Source: Ceratobasidium sp. AG-K (lineage: Eukaryota > Basidiomycota > Agaricomycetes > Cantharellales > Ceratobasidiaceae). From it: DNA of 64,000 nucleotides. The stretch lies in contig JAWNGF010000001.1 of the NCBI GenBank assembly GCA_037039685.1, positions 3,968,001-4,032,000 of the forward strand, read 5' to 3'. A program made the position numbers and the translations under genes. Below, in pieces: positions 1 to 12,058 of the stretch. The stretch's first letter is position 1; each line of letters begins with the position of its first letter. The notes under the pieces were generated by a model. That model saw only the letters and a program-made list of their open reading frames with translations, was not told the DNA's origin and made no database searches.

Positions 1-786
1 TGCTCTCGCAACATTGTCTGATACGGCTTGATAACCCACTCTCGCAGCCGCTAGACCAGTATACGAATGAGCAACCACCGTTTACGTTGGGATAGGCGAA
101 ATACTCACTCCATATCGGGAAGTCAGAGACTTGGACATGAGGTTCTGAGTATCTCCCACTATGCAGTCGAATACCAACAAGTTCAATGATTCCTACCCTG
201 GTATTAGCTATGGCGGCCCAGCAAGGGAGACAAGTACACACCTGCTTGGTTTCGGGATCATAGTCCATCACAAGCTCAGCGTCCAACAACGTATTTCCTA
301 GCGCTCGTCGTGGGTCCGCATGGTGAGGAAAGAACAGGCCATCTTGCTGACGATAGTTGTTCTTCCTATCAATCTAAATGGGTATGTAGCAATAGGCGCC
401 AGAGGTATAGCCCAGGTCAAGCTTACCAGGTAGACTTCCTGGTCGTTGGATGGGAAGCTGACGATGAGCACGAGCACACGTATACCGTCGGACTTTTCGC
501 AAACCCAGTAGCTAAACATCAATTAGCTATAGGTAATTAAAACGTGCGTAGGGCCACTTACTCTTCCCGTTCGAGTCTCGCAATGTCGCGTGAACCAAAG
601 CTCACAGGCTGACTTCCAATAAATCTGGCCGACGGTCAGCTTGGTCGTTAGCTACGTTGTGTCAACACACCTAAGGTTATCAACCCCACACAAGCCAGCT
701 ACATGTTTTTTGAGTTCAACAGCCTTGTCTCGATCGTCGACCAGGCGACCTGGGATTTCCGGTGGGGGCGGATGGTGTGGTGGCAT
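1..786 (-). CDS. CEG1: mRNA-capping enzyme guanylyltransferase subunit (5' part; 3' end outside window)
   Basis: Transfers GMP from GTP to the 5' diphosphate end of nascent mRNA in the nucleus. Six exons can be placed: 671-786, 562-612, 427-511, 242-373, 109-192 and 1-50; all join in frame with GT-AG borders. The joined protein carries SQPVSF near residue 40, the nucleotidyltransferase motif I EKSDGIR, whose Lys forms the covalent GMP adduct, then IDRKNNY, the motif III region TLLDAELV, a FDCIV strand and the conserved RLREWVIKPYQTML. About 172 residues are visible; the C-terminal OB fold lies beyond base 1. The start is the first ATG upstream of the conserved region and gives a short proline-rich leader. 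It is transcribed in the same direction as the SEC16 gene, 159 bp downstream of that gene's stop. Identification rests on motif order and is firm. Confidence 0.93.
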
Positions 787-945
787 CACACAGAGTCAAG
801 CGCCGCACAATGCCAAATCGAGAGATGCAAACAAAACATGATATTATCGTAAAACAACATGATACTAGTCAATCAAAAACATGTATATCGTGTGCACAAA
901 AAAGTCTACAGGTATAGCAACGAAAGAAAATAACAAAGCTAATGT

Positions 946-3900
946 TCAACTGGAAGGAGATGGGGGTGCGTCGGCGGCAAAGACGTCCACGTATCGGCTT
1001 CGAATGTTGCGTTTTCCGCCTGGGGTTGAGCCTCGGCTCGGTGGTCCGCGCAGGCTCGCGGGGGGCGTGCTATTTCGTGAAGCGCCCTCGGGACTGGATA
1101 CATCGTCGCCAGGTCCAAACGACTCGTTCAGGGTGGAACGGACCCGTCGTGGGCCGCCTGCTGTGCCTGGTGGTGGTGGGGCTAAGCTGTTGGCGGACAG
1201 TGGTCGAGATGGAGGTGCAGAGTCGCCGGTTCGTCCCAGTGGAGATGGTCCGGGACCGGGACCAGGCGAACCAGTCTGCGCTCGGGACGGCGTCCTCGAG
1301 GGGGGTGGCGGGGGTGTCGCAACAGGCTCGGGTTTAGGAGCCTACATAAAAGTTAGCCTGGGAAACAAACCAAGTAACGATCAACATACGTTGGGGTTGA
1401 CCCATCGCTTCAGTTCTTTGTCGTACACTAGTGACATCTGTTCTCCAAGATTCGCCTTGACGGGCGCGGGTGTATCGCTCTCCTTCTTGGTCCACCATCG
1501 TCCAATCCAGGATGACGCAGGTTTGACCCCTGCTACCGAGTTAGTTCAAATTGCAAACCCGTCGAGCACAACACTCACCAGGTGGCTTGGATGCGTCTTT
1601 CTTGGGCTCCTCCTTGACTTCCTCCTTTTTAGGTTCCTCTTTCTTTTCCTCCTTCTCACCCTCCTTCCCTTCGTCAACCTTTTTCCCCCTCTTCGAGTTT
1701 CCAAGACCAAGGTCATCGTCGTCGTCGTCAAAGTCACTCGCCTTTTGCGGGGTTGAGGAGAACGAGGAAGCAGGTGCAGGAGACGGCATCGGCGAATACG
1801 AATCCATCAACGAAATGAAACCTCCCTCGCTCTCGCCTACAGGCGCCGGCGGTGCATCGTTGACCTGGTAAAACGTCGTCGCGGTGGGTGTAGGTCCGCT
1901 GGATTCGTCTTGTCCACCCCACCAAGGATTATAGCCAGTCGTGGCAGTAGCTGTAGTCGACTCGTCCTCGTCGGCAGGTTTGCTCGTGTCTTGTCCTGCT
2001 TGGTAGAACGTGGTGGTGATGGCATTGGCGGAAAACGCTTGAGGAGGTGCGCTCTTGTTCATGGGCGGACGCAAGTAGTCCATAGCCGAGGCGGAACGAT
2101 CTGTCGGGTTGGGGATTCCGTTGCGGTGGGCAGCCGCAGACCCAGGTCGGGCCATGGCGACCCTGCTCGCTTTGGGGGAGGCATGCCAGGCTGCGCAGGT
2201 AGGCCGATGACGGAGGCATTGGGCGACGGCGTCTGGCTCGTGTTGGCAGACGAGATGGAACTGTAGTGCGAGAACGCCCCAGCCTCAGCCTTGGGACCGA
2301 CCTCGACCGGAGGCGAGTTGAGCTCCTCGCCGTCGCCAGCAATGAGCTTTGTGAGACCGCCCGAGAGCCAGTTTCCGATGGAATCGAGACTCGGCTTGGC
2401 AACCCGCTTGGTAATCCAGGAGCCAGAGCTGTCCAGCTGGGGTACGCCAGAGAGATGATCCGACAACTCTTTGCACTGCTCGGCAAAGCATGGGGTAAAG
2501 AATGGAGAAGGACGGTTGAAGGTGCGCGTCGAGGTCGCGATGGCTTCACAGTATCTATCACGAGAAATAAGCACGTCGCCAATACCATCATAGGGAAACT
2601 CACCGGAGTGCCTGGGAGATGTGTCCCATCTCAGCCAGCCGTGCAGCACGAATAAGCTTGTACGCTTGCAAGTGCGGTAATCCAGAATACGCTTCCTGAC
2701 CCTTGGTTGTCGGAACGAGCGAATAAGCATACTCGAGGATTTCGGTAAAGATGATCGCGTCGTCGTCCTTTTCGAAGTTGCGCGAGGTGCTCGGGCTTTC
2801 CGAACCAAGAAGGACAATGCGAACTGAAGGCGTAGAGATACCACCAAGGGCGGACGTAGCAGGAGAGAGCAAGTAGCTACAAGAGCGCGTTAGAAACAGT
2901 CGAATAACAGACAAAGGCCACATACCAAACATGCGCCGCCTCGGTCCACTTGTTAGACACCAAATAGTCACCCAGCGCCGTCAGAGCCTGAGGATCAGAC
3001 TGGTTCGAGACGATAGTCGCCGCGATCTCTTGCCACTGCAACAACGCAGGCGTCGGCACGCTAGACGTAAGAACCGGTTGTGGGAAGTTGGGGGAAATGG
3101 GCGTCGCATGGGCCATTGGCAGAGTAGGAGGCATAAGCGAATCTGCCCCGGTACGAGCCAAGTTCTTGGGTGGGAGCAACTCTTGAACTACAACATCCGT
3201 TAGCAAGATGCCCAGTACAATGGACAACGCACTCACTAGCAGCAGGTCCGTGCCCAGCAAACAAGCTATACGCAACCCTCAACGGCTCACGTCCATTCGC
3301 GACCGAAGAATCCCCGCCAAACGGTGCAGGCTTCTTCTGATCGGTACGCACACCGAGCTCGGAGCGAATAAACTCGTTGACAACCTCCTTCCACGCCTCC
3401 TTGTCTAGGGAACTCGAGATGAGCATCGCGTGGGCCCACATACGTTCGTCAAGCGCATAGTGATAGGCTTGACGCCGCTCGCCCTGGAGTAGGAACTCTT
3501 GGATCTTGTCGAGCGCTTCAGACTTGATCTTGTACGTCGCGACTGGCGAGTCGACTGCGCCCGCGCGTTGAGGCTGTACTGTTCCATCCCTGGACTAATC
3601 ACGTTGACGTCCAATGCAGACGCAAGCGTAAACGAGGTGGCCTGTGAATTGGGGCTGGCGACCGATGGGCTAGACGACAGTCGGGGCACAAGCGCATTAC
3701 GCACGGCCGAGTCAATTGCAGGACTACCACAACATTCAGTACACCGTATAACCAAGTATGACGCAACACTCACGTTCCAGACAACTTTCCGTCGTTCTCG
3801 ACCATAATCTTCAACAGCGTCACGAGCACCAACTTGGCTTCAGCTCTGCTCCTCTCACTCGGACCAGGCGCACCACCCGCATCGATAGCCAAATACCCAA

Positions 3901-6900
3901 GCCCGCGCTCAATCTCCTCGGCGCGTTCTCCGAGATACTTGACCAGCGCGACCTTTTTCGTCTTGGCGCCCGATCCACCAACGCCAACGCTCACTAGGCT
4001 CTTGGTCGGCGACCCAGGATCAGAAAACAGAGGTCCGGGGAATACTGCCGAAGTAGCTTCGACCGCGCTCTCCGGACGACCTTGTGCAGTACACGAAGTT
4101 GGATAGGAGGAGCTTTGCGGCCGAGCGATACGTCGAATCCACCCGTGAGTTCGGATAAGCCGGGGAAAGCAGCGACCAGACGACCGCCAAATCCGAACGA
4201 AATAAGAGGTGCGCGCGAATCGTGTCGGCCTAGTGGGTCAACTCCACCAGACGCGGGAACGTAGGCAGCGGGGGTGCTCGAGGTTCCAGGCTGGTATGGG
4301 TCGTTGTTGGGATAGTCGTATCTGGATGTGTACCCACCCGAGCCTTCATAGTCTGACATTTCCCCTTGGTCCTTGGTAGCACGCGAGTCGCGACGAGGAG
4401 CATACATCTCTGCGGGTACTCCAGGAGTGTATGACGATGGATGCATGGCTGGAGGCACAGCTGGCATAGGAGGATCGTAAGCAGTCGACGCCGGACGCTT
4501 AATATCTCTTGGTCCAGCTTTCGGAGGCGCATAGGGGCCGACGTTTCGTCGTAGGCGGCGCATATGGGTCCTTAGCAGCGGGAGGCGCATAGGGATCCTT
4601 CGCAGGTGGTGCATATGGGTCTTTTGCAGGTGGTGCATACGGGTCCTTGCTCGCAGGTGCAGGCGGAGCATAAGGCGCATACGGCCCAGCTTCTCCAACG
4701 CTCGCCAATGACGACTTGCGGCTAAGCGTCGAGCCATTCCGGGTAACAGGAGGACGAGCAGTCGAAGGAGTAGGTTGCGGCGGAGGGGTGTACACCCGCG
4801 CGAGGCCGTTGGGCGGAGAATACGTCACACGTTGCGTAGGTTCGCCAGTAAACTTGGATGCGTTCTGATCGGGTTTGGGGGGTGCGTATGGTCGATGGGT
4901 GCAGGCTTGGGTGGCGCATACGGATCGACAGGAGCAGGCTTGGGTGGTGCGTACGGGTCAGTTGGCTTGGAGTCCGTCTTGGGCGCATAAGGGTCCGAGG
5001 TCGGCTTGGGCGGTGAAGTCTATCACAAAGTTAATAAAAACGAAAACGAGAAATCAAAAACGTGCGATCGAAGCTTACCTGAACATCAGCATAAGGAGAT
5101 TGACCGTACAACGGTGTATACGGCTGGGTGTCGACTACGTAGTTACCCGTATTTGGCGAAGGCTCGACTACGACCGGTGCAGGGCGCTTGGAGAGCGAAG
5201 GAGAAACCTTGTGGCCAGGTCGTGAAGAAAGCGATGACGTAGACGTCGTCCGACTGCGCCCTGGTGGGCTGATAGGAGACACGTCGCCAAATCCACCCTC
5301 GGCGTCTTCCTCTCCAAACGATGTATGCGACTTCCCAGGGCTCGCGAGTGGTGTAGGTGCAGTCTCGGTGATTCTCGGGCCGACAGTAAGCATAGAGTCG
5401 CTAGTTGCATGAAGCGTCGTATCCCCTTCGTCAAAGCCACCTTCTGGATCCGCGCCACCCTCTGGGTCTGCCTCGATCGAAGGCGGCTCGTTGGACACTG
5501 CTCCGCCCTCGGCGTCGGCTTCCTCGCGAGTCCATTCGTCTCGCGTCCATGTTTCGCTACCATTCGCATCATCGATCGAAGTGCGCGACTTGTATCCGCT
5601 GTCTGCACCATCAAGACTTCCCCGACCAGGTATTCCATCCATACTGCCTCGCCCTTCGCCCTCTGCGCTTTCGACACTATCCCATGGCCTGCTGCCACCC
5701 TCGACAGCGCTCTTGGATCTCACCGCTCCAGCCCCAAGTCCGAGTCCGACACTGGCGGTGTCCAAACCAGGCGCATATCTTGCAGCACTAGTAGACGCGG
5801 AAGAAGCAGGACGCGACGGCGGGTCGTATGCAGACTTGGGTCTCGGGGGCGGCGCGTGTGCACCTCCAGGTGGGGGAGGGGGCGCGAACCCAGAGGCAGG
5901 CCGTGGAGGTCCAGTCACAGGCGAACCCGATGTGCTCTGGCCGTATAGACTCGCGGGCCGCGGTGGTGGAGGGTCAAATGCGCTTTTTCGACCAGTCATG
6001 GGCGGATCGAAGGCGTTTTTGCGACCGGTCATGGGAGGATCAAACGCGCTCTTGGCACCAGTTCGTGGGGGAGGGTCAAAGGCACTCTTGGTACCCGTCA
6101 TTGGTGGATCAAAGGCACTCTTGGTACCAGTTCGTGGAGGTGGGTCAAACGCGCTCTTGGTGCCAGTCGGTGGTGCATACGCAGTCTTCGGGGGTGGAAT
6201 CGGCGGGTCAAACGCGGACTTGGTCCCCGTCGGAGGTGGAGCATATGCGGATGCTGCACGCGAAACAGGCGAAGTTTGCTGGGAAGGAGGAGCATACGGT
6301 GACGGCTTTGCAGCAGCCGCAGGAGGGTCGTATAGAGACGCCGGTTTAGGAGCTGGAGAACCTTGCACAGGAGCCGGAGGGTCGTACGGTGAAGCGGCTC
6401 TGACTAGAGGAGAGCCTACCCGAGCCGGGCCAATTGCACGCACTGCTCCAGTGCTGGCAAGTGGTGAGGTAGCTCGGGGTATGCCGACCAACGGAGACCC
6501 TGTCCTGTTCAATGCATCAGCGGGTGAAAGTGCCCGCACAGGACCAGTGACTTGAGAGCCTGCGCGACTTCGAGGAGGGCCTGGCGGAGGAGGGGGTGCG
6601 GCTTGCGGAGGTTGACCATGTCCAAGCGAGCCATAGGCCCCTGAAGGCGCTGTTTGGCCGAATGGGTTCGCTAGAGCGTGCACACCGGCTCCGGGAGTGG
6701 AAACTGTGCTTGCGGCGCTGTCGATCCGCTTTCGGGGAGCGGGATAGGTGGGTCGTATGCGTTGGCCGAGGATGCTCGGTACTTCAAGTGTTCATTGGTG
6801 GATGCGGCAGGTGGAGGAGGGGGTGGAGCATATGACGTCGGAGGAGGGGGAATAAACGAGCCGGTTGGCGGATACGGAGATTTTGGGGGTACGTAGGATG

Positions 6901-7565
6901 ACGTCTGAGGCGCGTATGGGGTCGGCGGCGCGTATGCATTCGGAGTGTATGTATTTGCTGGCGTATAGGCATTTGCTGGAGTGTAGGCGTTCGTCGGAGG
7001 TGCATAGGCATTCGTTGGAGCATACGAGCCAGAGCTCTGTCGGGCCGGTTCATACGGATTGGCCGCAGGGGTGCATAACGAGTGGCCGGAGACGAGTATG
7101 ACGTTTGTGGTGACGCTGTCTGGGCCTGAGGCGTATACGCATTAGGAGTGTAACTTTTCGTTACTGTCGCGCCAGTCGCTGGATTGACGTCAGCACACAA
7201 ATCAGAAAAACACGGGGACAGATCAGGAACTCACAGACAGCATTGAACGTGTCACTGGGATCTTCATACAGATGAAACTTTCCATCGTCGTCGTACCAGC
7301 CTTGGTTCGCGTAATCATCCAGTACACTGCTAGCTGGCTGTTCGCTTCCTGCAACGTCGCCTGCAACGTCTGTCGGCTGACCGACGCTCGCAAAAGGGTC
7401 GGCCGCGTCGTCTGCAGGAGCCCCAAAGACACCAGCAATGTCTTGCACACTATCCGTGGCGGTGCTTCCAGCGTCAAAGAGACTTGCGGCGGCGTCGGAG
7501 CTGTTATTTTTGTCGTCTGTGCCGCCAAAGAGTGCGTCGGCAGCAGGAGGCGCTGAGTCTGCCAT
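946..7565 (-). CDS. SEC16: COPII coat assembly scaffold, SEC16-like (frameshifted in this sequence)
   Basis: Organises endoplasmic reticulum exit sites by binding COPII coat proteins. From the N terminus: an acidic Ala/Asp-rich start with a GWYDDDGKFHLYEDP stretch, a very long disordered Pro/Tyr/Ala region with YAPP, DPYAPP and KSAFDPP repeats (about 7180-4500), the central conserved domain (about 4250-2650) with PLISFGFGGRLV, HKVV, YLGERAEEIE and MWAHAMLISSSLDKE, then a C-terminal part with KANLGEQMSLVYDKELKRW and a terminal SRYVDVF. At least seven one-base corrections are needed to keep this protein in frame, near 7068, 6730, 4890, 4544, 4074, 3560 and 2161. Both frames read sensibly on each side of every break, which points to sequence error rather than decay. 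The start ATG is at 7565 and the stop at 946-948. Roughly 1,900-2,000 residues, about the size usual for fungal Sec16. Confidence 0.88.
4555..4665 (-). repeat. SEC16 in-frame repeat encoding KDPYAPPA units
   Basis: Four consecutive copies of (A)KDPYAPP are encoded, and further DPYAPP copies occur upstream to about 4990. Such Tyr/Pro-spaced repeats resemble sticker-spacer sequences of condensate-forming proteins; that functional reading is inference. Confidence 0.75.
5970..6232 (-). repeat. SEC16 in-frame repeat encoding K(S/N)AFDPP units
   Basis: Seven copies of a unit of about 10-16 residues built on TG(T/A/R)K(S/N)AFDPP follow each other, separated by PPPR, M or IPPPKTAYAPP spacers. The DNA copies are similar but not identical, so this is an older repeat with some recent-looking neighbours. 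It sits in the disordered part of the SEC16-like protein and probably varies in copy number between strains (inference). Confidence 0.8.
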
Positions 7566-8415
7566 TGCAGTCGTCGATGCTCGCAAGACGGATGCAGAAC
7601 ACGTATGCAATTCGGCGCAAATACCACGACAAATGATACTCTCCCACGGAAATCGGCGCTTACTTCACCACTCCCGAGCACGCGATCACAGTCATCGACG
7701 CCTTCTCAGCACGCGAACCACGCCGTGATATGCTTAACATAGCCGGATCGTAGCCTAGAGTCTGCACGGGTCAACTCGGCGAGCTTCGTATGCATCTCAG
7801 TTGGCTCTACAACAGGATTATCCTCGCTCTGCCCGCAAAAGACTCGAAACCGGGCTGTTTCATGTCGGCGGCCGCTAAGAGTGGCAGGAAAATAATTTCA
7901 CACAGACGCTTCTGTCTTGTCGCTCGATTTTCCCCCTCAATCGACCCCGCACACTCGGCTTTGGGGTGAATGCTCGATATTTCAAAGGTTCATTTTCCTC
8001 AAGCAACGCATCCACTAGTATAGCAACGTACTCTCGTCGCTGGATACCAAATGCTAACGTGAGACCTGTGATTGGGTGAGCACCCCCTAGTTCAGATTGT
8101 AGGCGCATTAACTCGTACGAAGCAAGCGCGGGACTCGGCCGCCGCGCGTCGTTCAAGAACAAAGATGCGGCTGATGCGCCCATCTGGTTCGATTTTATTA
8201 TCCCCTATATGCTAGGATGCCCTTGTAGCCTCGGCGACGTTTCAGACATCGGTGTATGCGGGTAGTATACAGTCCAACCGACGCGTTCCAACTCACCCTG
8301 AGATCATGACGCCCCACGAACCGACGACTTTGACATGCAAACCATTATCGCCGATCGAATCAACCGACGCCTAACTTGTTGTTCAAACATAGCAGACAAA
8401 GTCCATACAAATACA
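7566..8415. other. intergenic region between SEC16 and the membrane-protein gene
   Basis: The stretch between the SEC16 start and the stop of the next minus-strand gene. It should contain the SEC16 promoter. No TATA box or CACGTG element is obvious. One minus-strand open frame (7875-8183) is listed separately with low confidence; otherwise I see nothing. Confidence 0.4.
7875..8183 (-). CDS. doubtful small open reading frame, 102 residues
   Basis: The frame opens at an ATG at 8183 and encodes a mildly hydrophobic middle (TLAFGIQRREYVAILVDAL) with a basic C-terminal end. I recognise no domain and see no flanking splice sites that extend it. Its amino-acid composition is protein-like, but it could equally be an exon of an unseen gene or chance. 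Function unknown. Confidence 0.2.
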   Translation of the reverse strand: MGASAASLFLNDARRPSPALASYELMRLQSELGGAHPITGLTLAFGIQRREYVAILVDALLEENEPLKYRAFTPKPSVRGRLRGKIERQDRSVCVKLFSCHS

Positions 8416-9857
8416 CTAAAATACACGTGGATGGCGCACCTCAATCTCAGCGTCTGCATCATACTCTCGCCCAGCACTCTCGTACGTCACATTACTCACG
8501 CTCGACAAGCTCGGGTGTGTCGCGTCGTGCACCACGATCTCAGGGACAAAACTCTCCGCCAGTCGACTTGGGCGCCGCGTCTTGGGCGTGATCACGCGAC
8601 TGCGCCGTTCAGCTATACGATGCTCGCCCATTTCGCTCACCGGAACTTGAGGTCTCGCTCGAGGAACCACTCGTACACCCTGTTGTTGAGCCTTCTCCCG
8701 GCGATACAGTTCTTGAAACCGTTTTCCAGCCGACCCGCCCGTGCCCAACCGATCCATCCTCTCAGGACCGGCGCTCGACTCGTTTGGAGATCGCACCAAG
8801 CTTCCGAGCGAGAGCAAACTCGCGCCTCGAACCATGCTGGCTGGAAACCACCCGCTTCGTACCGTGCGTCTTTCTTCAACGGGGCATTGGGACATTCTTC
8901 GAGGTATAGGCGCCGGCGCTGGATCGTCCAACTCCCTGTGTGCACCGGCGCCAACGCCCGCCATACCAGGTCCGGCCATCGACACGGTACTACGTCGACT
9001 CGCGAATGCGCCAGCGGGGGCTCTCCACCAGTCGCTGTTTGTGCCTACGCTCGCTGGGCGACCGCCGCTCCATACCCCACTATTTCGGTGCGCCTCTTCC
9101 CATTCTTCATAACTAATTTTCTCCTCGTCTCGTCTCGAACCACCGCGGAGCATGCGAAGTAGATGTCGAGGTCCAAGTATGATGCATGTTCCAATGAGAC
9201 TTACGACGATCAAGACAAGCGCTACAACTCCGATTATAGCCCCGAGCGAGAGATGCGAGTTGGTCGCTAAAGTTTCTGGTGTGGGAATAAAGGTAGCCAC
9301 GGAGCTAGGAGTGATGATCGGGCGAGTAGCGACTGTCGAGAGGATTGGCGTCGGCGAGTCGGTGTCGGTGTCGGCGTCGGTGCTGAAGGTGCTGGTAGCG
9401 CTGGTACGGGAGGTAGGTATTACAATCGGCGTCAGAGCTGAGGCTGCCGCGGCGGGTTGGGAAGAGCTAGTCCGTGGGGCCGTCGTGCTGGGAGACAAGT
9501 TACCAGACGAGACCTGCGCGCTGGTAGAGGCTTGGGGGGTTGTTGAAGTGACCTGTGACTGGGTGGACTTGCTACCGCTCGAACTTGGCGCCCCACTTGC
9601 GCTTGCCGCAGTCCTCGTAGTCTAGCCCCCAACGGTTTAGCATTGCCCCGTGGATTCCAGACGAGTCAACTTACAACGATCGTCGGTGATGGAGTGGCAC
9701 TCGCCTCCTGGTTACCGTTTTGAATCACGCTCCGAGTCTCTGGGTCGAAATCGATAGGTTGGGCAGGCTCTTGTGAGGGAGGAGAGGTGGTAATGACCGC
9801 CGAAGATGCCGGAGTTGTGCTTCCCCGGGTCGCGGGCTCGGGAAACTCACCCATCAT
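8416..9857 (-). CDS. single-pass membrane protein with Ser/Thr-rich outer region (5' end uncertain)
   Basis: Two exons are clear. The first (about 9662-9857) encodes MMGEFPEPATRGSTTP and more Ser/Thr/Pro-rich sequence; a GTAAGT donor joins it to an exon that runs to the stop at 8416. After some 150 Ser/Thr-rich residues, likely O-glycosylated, comes one hydrophobic helix (LGAIIGVVALVLIVVSLIGT) and a basic cytosolic tail of about 260 residues with WWRAP and a C-terminal VRHPRVF. The open frame runs some 60 bases upstream of the ATG used (reading NEPWF), so a 5' exon carrying a signal peptide may be missing. This layout fits the fungal single-pass surface proteins of sensor or adhesin type; no named family is recognised. 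Confidence 0.6.
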
Positions 9858-11004
9858 AAACCAGGGCTCGTTAGCTTGCAGCTGAGCTGCTGGGATAGGC
9901 CTTTTTCGGAATCCTGTTCATAGAATGGTTCAATGTCAACCCGACTTGTCAAAGCAGGCGCACCTAACTGGGCAAACACGACCTGGGCAGAAATGTGACG
10001 AAAACTTCACCTACGTTGGTGCTCGGGGGCGTAACTTGGAGTTAAATAGTACTACAGAAGAAACTTTAGGTAAAGTCCAGAGCACCAGAGCAACAGAGCA
10101 AAATTAGGTATTTTTGAAGAAAACCAAGACTCAAATGGGAGGAGAAATGACAGTGGTGGATAGAGTCGTGGTGAAAGCTACAGTAGGTGTAACGAATATT
10201 TGAATAGGTAGCTAAGAAATAGGAGTTAGAGTCGCACCCAACAGGGGTGATACCGTGGTGCATACAGCAGCTCAAGGCCCAAGCGCCTATTTTGCACGTG
10301 ATTCACTGAGAGAACCGCTGGATTCCCAACAGGCCCTACAATCTCTCCAACGCGAATCTACGCCTAGTCACTAGCAGGGTGCGCTCATCCTACACCACGC
10401 CACACGATCCTTTCGAAATCATGTTGATTCTTCTTCCGCCTCTTGTCACTGGCACGTAATTTGGGGTATTTCGCGGCCCCGATTCATCTTGCAGAGACGT
10501 AATGTGCGCATATATCCAACGTGATGCGAGGCGGACGTCATTGAGTGCTCGGGGCGCTATGACAAGCTTGGGACAAGGATGGGCGGGGAGCGGGGACGGC
10601 TATCTCGGGCCCTGTCAATCCATATTTTTGGGTACGGGGATCCTGTTTATCCCCATCTCAAATAGTTATCCCCCGCCCAGCCTACCCCAATCATAGTCGT
10701 ACGGCTATCCCAGACCCAGGAACAGGCCTCTATATCTGAAATAAACATTCTAGAAATTACCTCCTTAATATTCGAGTCAATGGAAGAAGCAGGCTCGCTG
10801 ATCGGGGTAGCGCCCGCACGGCGAGCATCTGTCGTGAAATTGACCTGGTGGTCGGCTGAAGCCAAACCAATACGCATGTTCGGTAGTTCCAGGAGGCTTT
10901 ATTAACGTGGTGGGAGCAACCTCATCCCACTCACCGTACTCTCTATCGCCGCTCTCACTACAAGTTCAATTACTTTAGCTTCTTATACCACTCTCGGCAT
11001 CTCA
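9858..11004. other. intergenic region, about 1.1 kb, with one CACGTGAT site
   Basis: No convincing gene. A minus-strand frame at 10647-10877 (76 residues) has no recognisable domain. CACGTGAT at 10295-10302 matches the same bHLH-type consensus as the promoter sites listed elsewhere and may belong to an unplaced 5' exon of the 8.4-9.9 kb gene. Confidence 0.35.
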
Positions 11005-11364
11005 ATGTCAATGGATACAACTTTTATGCGGCGTCCGTGGAAGGGCCCACTTCAGCTTGACCCCACCCAGCCGCATAGGGGATACTTGAGCGCTGTCAAT
11101 GACAGCGCACGGAGGCAAGGTATCCCGATCGAATGGCATTCTAAACCCGCTGGAGACGACCACAAGCCACTTTGGCAAGTTACACCTAAGAGTGAGAGTT
11201 CTACATTTATTGGTTTAAGCAATGGTAGTGACACAGGCCTCTCAGTCATGAACGAGTTTAACTGGCACTTTACGATGAGCGGCTTGACAATCCAAGAAGC
11301 GAAAGAGTCATGTGCCGCGTTGGTTGCAGCATCCGGGTACCTGGTAGGTGGATGTGTCTGTTGA
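11005..11364 (+). CDS. small protein with a candidate double-stranded RNA-binding domain
   Basis: Read through, the frame gives 119 residues. Residues 27-50 (GYLSAVNDSARRQGIPIEW, then HKPLWQV) match the first helix and strands of the DRBM fold, and SGLTIQEAKESCAALVAASG matches its last helix with the conserved AK..CAA pattern. A GTGAGA donor at 11192 with an acceptor at 11236 or about 11243 would remove an insert that interrupts the fold and shorten the protein to roughly 100 residues; the reading frame survives both choices, and a second donor after GYL would end the protein at once. Nothing else is in the protein, so it would be a stand-alone DRBM. The assignment is by eye and moderate. Confidence 0.45.
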   Translation: MSMDTTFMRRPWKGPLQLDPTQPHRGYLSAVNDSARRQGIPIEWHSKPAGDDHKPLWQVTPKSESSTFIGLSNGSDTGLSVMNEFNWHFTMSGLTIQEAKESCAALVAASGYLVGGCVC

Positions 11365-12058
11365 AATAGGCCCCAACACGCCTTGGGAGCTGACTGGTGG
11401 CCTTCTCAGTGACGAACCGGCGCATGCTCGACGATTTTTTGAAGGAATCTGCGTTTGACCGTATGCCACATGTCATGTTGTCTTGATGTCACTGTTCAAA
11501 TGAATATGTTATCGCCGCTTGAATCAGCAACTAGAGGTTATTGTGTGGCCCTCATCCACCGACTGCCGCTTGGCCCCCGGGACGATCAAGAAGACTAGAC
11601 ACGAGAGCCACAAGCCTTGTTTGGGTGGGCAATTGAAGCCTGTAGTGGAAAAGGTTGCACAGTCATACCTTGGGGTAGGAGGCTTACCCCGGGAGCGGGC
11701 GCCGGTGTCATACACGCGTATTACCTACCCGGTAGGCTACATTCAAATAGGGCGGGTGGTGGTAATCAAACCCGTGGTTGTGAGCGGGTCCAGCAATAAA
11801 TTGTGAGCGCAAAAGTCGTTGAGCCGTCTAGTCTAAACGCCGGTTCATGGAGTTGAAACCCAATCTTTGGCCCTAATCCGATAGTTTGTACTCAAGTCGA
11901 GCATAAGTTGATCCACAGCTTGCAAGTGCGGATATCCGTATGTTATAACCGGGTAAAAACAAAGTATAAGCCTCCAAATCTGTCCAAACCTCCCGAAAAA
12001 AGATATGGGATGTTCATTAGGTCAAGGTGGCTGATTGCCAGCAAGGATAGAAAAAGAG
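11365..12058. other. intergenic region upstream of the tRNA
   Basis: Contains only short open frames of random composition, such as 11519-11806. No gene, repeat or mobile element recognised. Confidence 0.35.

Noticed and set aside
881..1756. 291-residue plus-strand open frame
   Set aside because: It overlaps the SEC16 C-terminal exons on the other strand, which have conserved sequence; the plus frame shows no domain.
2099..2159. A 61-nt intron explaining the frame change near 2160 in SEC16
   Set aside because: A GT...AG pair fits the phase, but the donor GTCGCC is poor and no branch site is seen; a lost G is simpler.
5491..6555. 354-residue plus-strand open frame antisense to SEC16
   Set aside because: It mirrors the repeat region of SEC16; its Gly/Ser/Ala composition is the reverse-complement shadow of the Pro/Tyr repeats.
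946..7565. SEC16 as a pseudogene
   Set aside because: Breaks sit at or beside short base runs, both flanking frames stay conserved, and the same error type hits RAD54, OTU1 and others in the window.
8335..9162. 275-residue plus-strand open frame
   Set aside because: Antisense to the membrane-protein tail exon, with no recognisable motif.
11519..11806. 95-residue open frame downstream of the DRBM gene
   Set aside because: No domain, no splice signals and no strong codon pattern.
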